In this document: positions 6,422 to 11,325 of the stretch, in pieces
Numbering within the stretch: position 1 is the first letter of the stretch
Layout: every line of letters starts with the position of its first letter
From: JAUIAI01 sp963976885
GTDB lineage: Bacteria > Pseudomonadota > Gammaproteobacteria > Burkholderiales > Burkholderiaceae_E
Assembly (NCBI GenBank): GCA_963976885.1
Contig: CAXBNM010000142.1
Coordinates: 1-11,325, forward strand
Direction: 5' to 3'
DNA: 11,325 nt
Notes under the pieces: model-generated
What the model was told of the DNA's origin: nothing
Seen by the model: only the letters and a program-made list of their open reading frames with translations
Database searches by the model: none
Translations under genes and position numbers: made by a program

Positions 6422-7574
6422 ACACGTGTGTCGATGGCCCCGCCTGGCAGCATGCCTCGTTGCGGGCTCGGCCATGCTTGTGCCCTTGCATCTCGCCGCC
6501 CAGACAACAGCGGCGCCGGCCACGACTGTCTCGGGGCTCAATCTTGGCCTGGTGCTGGACGGTGCCTACGTCTCTGACGAGCTCGCGCTTGGCAGTCGCG
6601 CCAAGGGGCTTGGTCTTGGCCATACCGAACTGACCGCCAATGCGGATGTCGATGACTGGTTTCGTGGGCAGGTGGCAGCGGCCCTGCACAGTCACGAGGG
6701 TGAGCTTGAACTTGAACTGGAAGAGGCTTACCTCGAGACGCTGGCATGGCCTGCCGGCCTGACTGTACGAGGTGGGCGTTTTCTCTCCCAGATCGGTTAC
6801 CTGAATGGTCAGCACCCGCACGCTGATGATTTCGCCGAGCGGCCGTTGTTGTACCGGGCGTTTCTGGGCACGCACTATTTTGACGATGGCGTGCGTCTGA
6901 ACTATCTGCTGCCAACCAGCCTGTTCTGGCAGTTTGGCGTCGAGGCTTTCAGTGGTCGCTCCCTGATTGCTGAAAGTGTCAACAAACCATCCATAGGTGC
7001 GCTGACGCTCAGCACTCGGCTTGGCGGGGATATCGGGGCCAGTCAGAGCTGGCAGTTCGGTCTTGGCCTGCTGCGCAATCGCCGGCAGGCGCTTGGCGAA
7101 AGCGAGGCGGATGACGCCGGTGACGAACACGATCACGATCATGGCGCCGGGTATTCCGGCGAGAACATGTTGCTCGCCGACCTGGCCTGGAAGTGGGCGC
7201 CGGATGGCAACAATCGTTCGCGTCAGCTGCGAGTGTCGGCTGAGTATGCGCGGATTACCGATCTGAACGAGTTTGCGAGCGACGATGATCGCCACGAAGC
7301 CTGGTATTTGAGTGCCGTGTATCGGTTCAGTCCGCAGTGGGAGTCCGGTATTCGCTTTGGCGACCTCAAAGTGGCCACGCCGCACGGCGACCACTTTCAT
7401 GACGGTCATTTGCAGGAAACCAGTGTGATGGTGGCTTACAAGCGGTCCGAGTTCTCTGCATTCCGGTTGCAATACACGAGCCAGAACAGCAAGAAGGATT
7501 TTGCTGATGCCACCGATAGCCTGATGTTGCAGTACGTCGTAAGTATGGGGGCCCATGGTGCGCATTCGTTCTAG
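6414..7574 (+). CDS. Outer-membrane beta-barrel protein with His-rich loops, candidate zinc channel
   Basis: The frame could begin at 6336, but the ATG at 6414 has GGAGAG (from 6400) about 10 bases upstream and starts a proper signal peptide (MIEHVCRWPRLAACLVAGSA, cut near residue 29 after LAA). It overlaps the aztD stop as ATGATTGA. The mature part of the 386-residue product is rich in alternating, amphipathic strands with aromatic ends (VSGLNLGLVLDGAYVS, LTVRGGRFLSQIGYL, SVMVAYKRSEFSAFRLQYTS). It ends in Phe, as outer-membrane barrels usually do. Three His/Asp-rich patches would lie in loops: H134 and H136 (GQHPHADD), H239/H241/H243 (DEHDHDHG) and H324/H327/H329/H332 (HGDHFHDGH). No TonB box or plug domain is seen, so it is porin-like rather than a TonB receptor. 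A role in zinc passage across the outer membrane is inferred from operon position and His loops. Its family was not recognised with certainty. Confidence 0.75.
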   Translation: MIEHVCRWPRLAACLVAGSAMLVPLHLAAQTTAAPATTVSGLNLGLVLDGAYVSDELALGSRAKGLGLGHTELTANADVDDWFRGQVAAALHSHEGELELELEEAYLETLAWPAGLTVRGGRFLSQIGYLNGQHPHADDFAERPLLYRAFLGTHYFDDGVRLNYLLPTSLFWQFGVEAFSGRSLIAESVNKPSIGALTLSTRLGGDIGASQSWQFGLGLLRNRRQALGESEADDAGDEHDHDHGAGYSGENMLLADLAWKWAPDGNNRSRQLRVSAEYARITDLNEFASDDDRHEAWYLSAVYRFSPQWESGIRFGDLKVATPHGDHFHDGHLQETSVMVAYKRSEFSAFRLQYTSQNSKKDFADATDSLMLQYVVSMGAHGAHSF

Positions 7575-8484
7575 TCTGCTTGCCGTGCGGATGGCTGCCG
7601 GTGTGCTCGGTGCAGGTGTTTCGTCCGGGGCAATGGCCCTGACCATCTTTGCCTGCGAACCGGAATGGGCGTCGTTGGCGTCCGAGCTGGCGCCACAGGC
7701 AAGCATCGTCAGCGCTACCCATGCCCGGCAGGATCCGCATTACATCGAAGCGCGCCCCAGTCTGATCGCCCAGCTGCGGCGCGCCGATCTGGCAATCTGT
7801 ACCGGGGCCGAGCTTGAGGCGGGTTGGTTGCCTGTCTTGCAGCAGCGAGCCGGCAACCCCAGCGTGCAGAACGGTCAACCCGGCATGTTGTTCGTCAGTG
7901 AGCTGGTTGCGCTGATTGACAAGCAGCCGGAGGCGACCCGCGCGCAAGGCGATGTCCATCCCACCGGCAACCCTCACGTCCATCTGGACCCGGTGCGTGT
8001 GGCGCAGATTGCTCAGGCCCTGAGCAATCGGCTGCAAGCCATTGATCCGGACGGCGCCAAGGGTTACCAGGAGCGTCACGATGCCTGGGCGCAGCAATGG
8101 ACCCAACATCAGGTGCGCTGGGCACAAGAGGCGGCGCCCTTGAAAGGACGCGCCGTGGTTGCGCAGCATTCAAGCTTTGCCTATCTGTGGCAATGGTTGG
8201 GCATGCACCAGACGCTGGACCTTGAACCCAAGCCCGGGTTGCCGCCGACACCGTCGCATCTGAGTTCATTGGTGGTCGAGGTCAGGCAGCAAAAGCCGGT
8301 GGCCATTGTGCAAACGCTCTATCAGGATCAGGCGCCGGTACGCTGGTTGCACGAAAGGACCGACGTCCCCTGGTTGTCATTGCCATCCACCGTTACGCAG
8401 GACGGGCCCAGCACCAGCCTGAGTGCGTTGCTCGACACACTCATCCAGCAACTGGTCGAGCTTGTAGAGCCAACAAAGAGGTAA
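7555..8484 (+). CDS. Periplasmic zinc-binding protein of a metal ABC transporter (ZnuA/AztC-like)
   Basis: The 309-residue product has a signal peptide (about 1-28, ending SSGAMA before LTIFACEPEW) and the pattern of cluster A-I solute-binding proteins, which capture Zn or Mn for ABC importers. Candidate ligands are H62 (DPHYIEARPS, matching the family DPHxxEP region), H141 or H143 in GNPHVHLDP, H205 (AQHSSFAYLWQWLG), and an acidic ligand. D283 (TQDG) is the best guess because the His-His-His-Asp spacing resembles AztC; D258 is an alternative. The usual long His/Asp loop of ZnuA is reduced to GDVHPTGNPHVH. AztD from the first gene would be a natural zinc donor to this protein. The start overlaps the barrel gene by 20 bases, with only a G-run upstream as a possible ribosome-binding site, so translation may depend on coupling. 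Confidence 0.86.
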   Translation: MVRIRSSLLAVRMAAGVLGAGVSSGAMALTIFACEPEWASLASELAPQASIVSATHARQDPHYIEARPSLIAQLRRADLAICTGAELEAGWLPVLQQRAGNPSVQNGQPGMLFVSELVALIDKQPEATRAQGDVHPTGNPHVHLDPVRVAQIAQALSNRLQAIDPDGAKGYQERHDAWAQQWTQHQVRWAQEAAPLKGRAVVAQHSSFAYLWQWLGMHQTLDLEPKPGLPPTPSHLSSLVVEVRQQKPVAIVQTLYQDQAPVRWLHERTDVPWLSLPSTVTQDGPSTSLSALLDTLIQQLVELVEPTKR

Positions 8485-8491
8485 TTGAGGC

Positions 8492-9238
8492 GTGGACAAT
8501 TGGTTCTGGATGCTGCCGCCAATGCTGGCCGGCATATTGGTGCTCGTCAGTCATATACCGCTTGGCCAGCAGGTGTTGCGCAGGGGCATTGTCTTCATTG
8601 ACCTTGCCATTGCGCAGACCGCCGCCGTTGGGGTGCTGGTTGGCGAGAGTCTGGGCATGGGAGCTCTCGTCGAATCCGCCTTTGCGTCCGGGTTTGCCGT
8701 CGCTGGCGCGATTCTGGTGGCCTCGCTCAGCCGGGCGTGGCCGGCCAGGCGCGAAGCGCTGATCGGGTTGCTGTACGTGGGCGCCGCGTCGGTAACCGTT
8801 TTCTGGGTCAGTTCGGATGCGCACGGCATGCAGCGTGTTTCATTGCTGTTGAGCGGCGACGTGCTCTGGACGACCTGGCCGGCGATGCTGCCGCTGCTCA
8901 TGGCTACTGTCGTCTATTGCGCGCTCTGGTACTGGCGGCGCGATCTCATGGAACGGGACACCTTTTTCTACCCGGCATTTGCAGTGCTCGTCAGCTTCTC
9001 GGTGCCATTGCTCGGTTTGTATCTGGTGTTTGTGTGTCTGATCGCGCCGGCGCTCTGGATTGAACGCTCAGGCAAGCCCTTGCTGTCGAGTCTGACTGCA
9101 GGGCTTGTCTTTGTGCTCGGGGTTGTCTTGTCCTATTGGTTCGACTGGCCAACCGGCACAACCGTTGGCCTGGCGTTGATAGCAACCGGATTGCCGCTTT
9201 TGGGCCAAGCCTGGCGCCGCCCGGAAGCCAGTGCCTGA
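8492..9238 (+). CDS. Metal ABC transporter permease (ZnuB/AztB-like)
   Basis: The 248-residue product is hydrophobic, with seven to eight predicted membrane segments. It carries the ABC-3 (ZnuB/MntB/TroC) family pattern: an early IPLGQQVLRRGIVFIDLAIAQ segment (about residues 22-42), a central VSLLLSGDVLWTTWP and FVCLIAPALWIERSGK toward the C-terminal third. It forms the inner-membrane channel through which the binding protein delivers zinc, driven by a separate ATPase. The start is a GTG at 8492. AGAGG (8477-8481) lies 10 bases upstream, while a closer GAGG (8487-8490) is too near. An ATG at 8510 would remove six residues. Seven bases separate it from the binding-protein gene. It is slightly shorter than most ZnuB proteins. 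Normally a ZnuC/AztA ATPase gene would adjoin it; none is present on either side. Confidence 0.88.
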   Translation: MDNWFWMLPPMLAGILVLVSHIPLGQQVLRRGIVFIDLAIAQTAAVGVLVGESLGMGALVESAFASGFAVAGAILVASLSRAWPARREALIGLLYVGAASVTVFWVSSDAHGMQRVSLLLSGDVLWTTWPAMLPLLMATVVYCALWYWRRDLMERDTFFYPAFAVLVSFSVPLLGLYLVFVCLIAPALWIERSGKPLLSSLTAGLVFVLGVVLSYWFDWPTGTTVGLALIATGLPLLGQAWRRPEASA

Positions 9239-9240
9239 AG

Positions 9241-9268
9241 GGCAACGGCGCCGCGTTCGCCGTTTGCC
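9241..9268. terminator. Candidate two-way transcription terminator between the zinc operon and zur
   Basis: GGCAACGGCG (9241-9250) pairs with CGCCGTTTGCC (9258-9268) as a 10-bp stem with one bulged T and a 7-base loop. It fills most of the 35-base gap between two converging genes. On the plus strand it is followed, after eight bases, by ACCTTTTGATTTTGG, which gives a weak T-run; the minus strand shows no T-run. Terminator function is likely from position and stem strength but not certain. Confidence 0.5.
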
Positions 9269-9273
9269 GGCCT

Positions 9274-9753
9274 CTACCTTTTGATTTTGGCGCGTCTGGC
9301 CGCCTCTGCCTCATTGCAATCGGGGCAGCGGCCGCGCACCATCAATTCAGACTCTTCCACCCGAAAGCCGTTGGGCACGTGTACCTGCAAACCCGGTTCG
9401 GTTTCGCTGAGACAGAAAACCCGTTCGCAATCGCGGCACTCGAAATGGCCGTGATCGGAGCCTTCTTCAAGAATGGCACTGAACCGCCAGGCGCGAGCCT
9501 CGGTGGCAACCCGGTGTGCAAAGTGATGTTCAACCAGCCATTCCAGCACCCGGTAGATGGTGACCCGGTCGATGGGTTCGCCGGCTTGCCGTAAGCCGTG
9601 CTCGAGTTCGTCATGAGTCAGCGCACTGCCTGAGGCCAGCAACGAGGCGAGAATGGTCTGCCGCGGCCGGGTCAGGCGGTTGGCGCTGGCACGAATCCGC
9701 TCTGCGGCAATCGTGAGTGCCGAGTCGAAGGTGGGCAGACTGGAATCGCTCAT
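9274..9753 (-). CDS. zur: Fur-family zinc-responsive repressor (Zur-like)
   Basis: With the ATG at 9753 the product is 159 residues, usual for the family. It has the Fur-type winged helix (LTRPRQTILASLLASGSALTHDELEHGL, then the recognition helix IDRVTIYRVLEWLVEHHFAHRV, residues 61-82). The metal-rich dimerisation domain follows: D100-H101-G102-H103-F104-E-C106-R-D-C109, H125, E133/E134, and C143-P-D-C146. The two CxxC pairs form the structural zinc site of the family; the His/Glu residues fit a regulatory site. Identification as Zur rather than Fur or PerR rests mainly on convergence with the zinc operon. When zinc is plentiful it would repress uptake genes. Starts at 9765 and 9843 would add 4 or 30 residues; no start has a clear ribosome-binding site, and I preferred the one matching family length. 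No GCAAY-N3-GTTGC copy was seen upstream, so autoregulation is not indicated. Confidence 0.87.
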   Translation of the reverse strand: MSDSSLPTFDSALTIAAERIRASANRLTRPRQTILASLLASGSALTHDELEHGLRQAGEPIDRVTIYRVLEWLVEHHFAHRVATEARAWRFSAILEEGSDHGHFECRDCERVFCLSETEPGLQVHVPNGFRVEESELMVRGRCPDCNEAEAARRAKIKR

Positions 9754-9961
9754 TCTGGTGGGCATGGTGGTGATGACGGCCGTTGCGGGGTTGGTCGTAG
9801 GATAGAACACCTCAAGAGCCGACGCTTGCTCAGCGGACTGCATCGGTCTGGCTTTTCCGTCGGACCGGTCAACGAGCGGGGTGATAGCGTGCGTCGCGCC
9901 CGGAACAGTACTTTACAGGCAGGTGCCGCGATGCATCGCTGCCAGACACGGGAGACCAATC
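9754..9961. other. Divergent intergenic region between zur and the dehydrogenase gene
   Basis: About 208 bases (fewer if zur starts at 9843) separate the two start codons, so promoters for both genes should lie here. I found no convincing -35/-10 pair in either direction. The clearest feature is a 12-base palindrome at 9928-9939, close to the dehydrogenase start. Confidence 0.5.
9928..9939. repeat. 12-bp perfect palindrome upstream of the dehydrogenase gene
   Basis: GCGATGCATCGC reads the same on both strands and ends 22 bases before the dehydrogenase ATG, just upstream of the GGGAG ribosome-binding site (9950-9954). The position suits an operator at the transcription start or a leader hairpin. 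No regulator for it is evident nearby except Zur, whose candidate sites look different. Confidence 0.4.
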
Positions 9962-10768
9962 ATGACATTCGCAAACTTTGACCTGCAAGGCAAGCTGGCG
10001 TTGGTAACAGGCTCAAGCCGGGGTATCGGCCTGGCCACGGCCCGGGGGCTCGCTGCCATGGGGGCCGAAGTCGTGGTGCACGGCCGCACGGCCGCGGCGA
10101 CCGACAAAGCCATGGCCAGCATCCGCGCCGCGCAACCGCAGGCCCGGTTGCGCGCCATCAACGCCGATCTGGCTGACGCCGCCGGCTGTGCGGCGCTGAT
10201 TGAACAACTGCCCCGGGTCGACATTCTCGTCAACAACCTCGGCGTCTACGACCCCAAACCCTTCTTTGAAATCGAGGACGCGGACTGGCAGGCGATGATG
10301 GACATCAACGTGATGAGCGGCGTGCGCCTGACCCGCTACTACCTGAAGGCAATGCTCGATGCGCAGGGCTGGGGGCGGGTCGTGTTCATCTCCAGCGAAT
10401 CGGGCGTCGTCATACCCAAGGAAATGGTGCATTACGGATTTTCCAAATCGGCGCAATTGGTGATTGCCCGGGGCGCGGCCGAGACCACGCGCGGCACGCA
10501 GGTGACGGTGAACTCCGTGCTGCCCGGACCCACCTGGGTCGATGGCCAGCAGGTCAAACTGGAGGCGCGCGCCGCGCAGCAGAACACCACGGTCGACGAT
10601 CTGAAGCAGCGCATGTTCACCGAGCGCCGCCCCACTTCCTTGCTGCAACGCTATGCAACGGCAGAGGAAGTTGCCAATATGGTCTGTTATGTCTGTTCAC
10701 CGGCGGCCAGTGCCACCAATGGTGCGGCGCTGCGCGTTGACGGCGGCGTGGTCGGCAATCCGTTCTGA
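9962..10768 (+). CDS. Short-chain dehydrogenase/reductase (SDR family)
   Basis: Starting at the ATG at 9962, with GGGAG 7 bases upstream, the product is 268 residues, the usual length for a classical SDR. The frame is open further upstream to 9881, but that stretch has no family similarity. The Rossmann cofactor motif is TGSSRGIG (16-23). The structural motif NNLG is at 91-94. The active site includes S145 (ISSESG), Y158 and K162 (YGFSK), plus the family PG motif in NSVLPGPTW and the C-terminal ALRVDGGVV. Arg24-type sequence after the second strand (VVHGRTAAAT) favours NADP(H). Such enzymes oxidise alcohols or reduce ketones in the cytoplasm; the substrate is not evident from sequence. The closing GNPF resembles SDRs annotated as 3-oxoacyl-ACP reductase-like, but no fatty-acid genes are near. 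It is transcribed divergently from zur. Confidence 0.9.
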   Translation: MTFANFDLQGKLALVTGSSRGIGLATARGLAAMGAEVVVHGRTAAATDKAMASIRAAQPQARLRAINADLADAAGCAALIEQLPRVDILVNNLGVYDPKPFFEIEDADWQAMMDINVMSGVRLTRYYLKAMLDAQGWGRVVFISSESGVVIPKEMVHYGFSKSAQLVIARGAAETTRGTQVTVNSVLPGPTWVDGQQVKLEARAAQQNTTVDDLKQRMFTERRPTSLLQRYATAEEVANMVCYVCSPAASATNGAALRVDGGVVGNPF

Positions 10769-10777
10769 GCGTCGGCC

Positions 10778-11122
10778 TCAGCCGGCAAAGCGCGCATCGA
10801 CATAGACCCAGGCTTGCTCGCCAGAGGCCAGAGCAGCGGCCACGCGTTGGTAGGCTGCTACCTCGTAGTCGTCGGCCTGGGCCAGTTCGGCGTCGGTGAT
10901 GTCGAAGACCGTGCCCGCTACCCGGTCAGCCGGGTTGCCACTGGCCTTGACGATGGGATGATGGGTTTTGCCGCTGGTGGCGACAACGGCCGGGTCTTCG
11001 ATCTGCACCAGCGCCGTCTCGTAACCCACGAGTGCATCCGGGCGGCCGGCCAGTTTGCGCCCGAAGGTGGCGTGCTGGACGCTTTCCTGCTGCAAGGTGC
11101 CGTAAGAGAACAGTAGAGGCAT
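10778..11122 (-). CDS. Gamma-glutamylcyclotransferase-like protein (AIG2/GGCT family)
   Basis: From the ATG at 11122 the product is 114 residues, starting MPLLFSYGTLQQESVQH. The SYGTL motif at the N-terminus forms the substrate loop of the GGCT fold. RVAGTVFDITDAELAQADDYE places the likely catalytic Glu at E87, followed by AAYQRV, as in AIG2-like members. C-terminal AWVYVD closes the small barrel. Family members cleave gamma-glutamyl amines or peptides into 5-oxoproline and a free amine, or have unknown substrates. A longer version from 11155 would add 11 residues (MHAALSTTGNP), but GGGAA about 5 bases before 11122 and the family alignment favour the shorter form. It converges with the dehydrogenase gene, with 9 bases between stops. 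It shows no obvious link to the zinc genes. Confidence 0.85.
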   Translation of the reverse strand: MPLLFSYGTLQQESVQHATFGRKLAGRPDALVGYETALVQIEDPAVVATSGKTHHPIVKASGNPADRVAGTVFDITDAELAQADDYEVAAYQRVAAALASGEQAWVYVDARFAG

Positions 11123-11325
11123 CGGATTCCCGGTGGTTGAAAGCGCGGCATGCAAGGACGCCGCGGCGCTGTCCGTCTATTGTGCCCGGCCGAGCCACCG
11201 TTGGTCGTGAGGCTGCAACGCGAACATAAATTTATTAATCCAGCATTAATTTGCGCATGCCAGCATTCAGCAAACCTGAATCGGACGCAAACACCGGCAT
11301 GCACCTGAAACGACGCACCTGCTTG
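11123..11325. other. Non-coding right edge with AT-rich repeat segment
   Basis: About 200 bases without a supported gene. A conspicuously AT-rich stretch (about 11226-11252) contains the inverted repeat ATTAAT-CCAGC-ATTAAT (11234-11250). CCAGCATT occurs twice, at 11240-11247 and 11260-11267, 20 bases apart. This suits a promoter and operator region, either for the GGCT-like gene or for a gene beyond the right edge. An ATG at 11294 or later near the end could begin a plus-strand gene but too little is visible. Confidence 0.4.

Noticed and set aside
6012..7706. Minus-strand open frame of 564 codons, the longest in the window
   Set aside because: It lies opposite aztD and the barrel gene, has no recognisable domain, is rich in Arg, Pro and Gln as expected from antisense GC-rich DNA, and has no credible ribosome-binding site.
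8485..9273. Possible hidden ABC ATPase gene next to the permease
   Set aside because: All frames around the permease were read for Walker A (GxxGxGKS/T) and LSGGQ motifs; none was seen, and the gaps on both sides are too short.
9881..9961. Upstream extension of the dehydrogenase frame (27 codons)
   Set aside because: The GGGAG site and the family N-terminus both point to the ATG at 9962; the extension has no similarity to SDR proteins.
11294..11325. Start of a plus-strand gene at the right edge (MHLKRRTCL)
   Set aside because: Only about nine codons are visible and no ribosome-binding site precedes the ATG, so it cannot be supported.

Overview
This is a GC-rich, densely coded chromosomal segment. 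Gene density, ordinary Shine-Dalgarno sites, an outer-membrane barrel protein and a lipoprotein point to a Gram-negative bacterium of the Pseudomonadota, probably a gamma- or betaproteobacterium. I cannot name the genus. I saw no tRNA or rRNA gene, CRISPR array or insertion sequence.

Left part (1-4970): this part holds catabolism and exchange genes. The 5' end of an aldehyde dehydrogenase gene (minus strand, running off the window) follows a LysR-type regulator gene on the same strand. The regulator diverges from a metal-dependent amidohydrolase of the imidazolonepropionase/prolidase-like group. Next come a membrane-anchored M20 metallopeptidase of the PM20D1/carboxypeptidase S type and, convergent with it, a LysE/RhtB-type amino-acid exporter. 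A perfect 11-bp inverted repeat lies near the 5' end of the LysR gene.

Centre (4971-9268): this is the most interesting part, a four-gene operon that looks dedicated to zinc. It encodes, in order, a predicted lipoprotein of the AztD zinc-chaperone family, an outer-membrane beta-barrel protein with three His-rich segments, a periplasmic zinc-binding protein of the ZnuA/AztC type, and a ZnuB/AztB-type permease. The first two junctions overlap and the last is separated by 7 bases. No ABC ATPase gene is present, although this transporter class needs one. Two copies of a GCAAY-N3-GTTGC repeat, 41 bases apart, lie upstream of the operon and are candidate Zur operators. A hairpin between the operon and the convergent Fur-family gene, most likely zur, looks like a two-way terminator. 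The inferred route for zinc is across the outer membrane through the barrel, capture by the lipid-anchored chaperone, hand-over to the binding protein, and import through the permease with an ATPase encoded elsewhere.

Right part (9754-11325): a short-chain dehydrogenase/reductase gene is preceded by a 12-bp palindrome. It is followed by a convergent gamma-glutamylcyclotransferase-like (AIG2-type) gene and an AT-rich non-coding stretch at the window edge.
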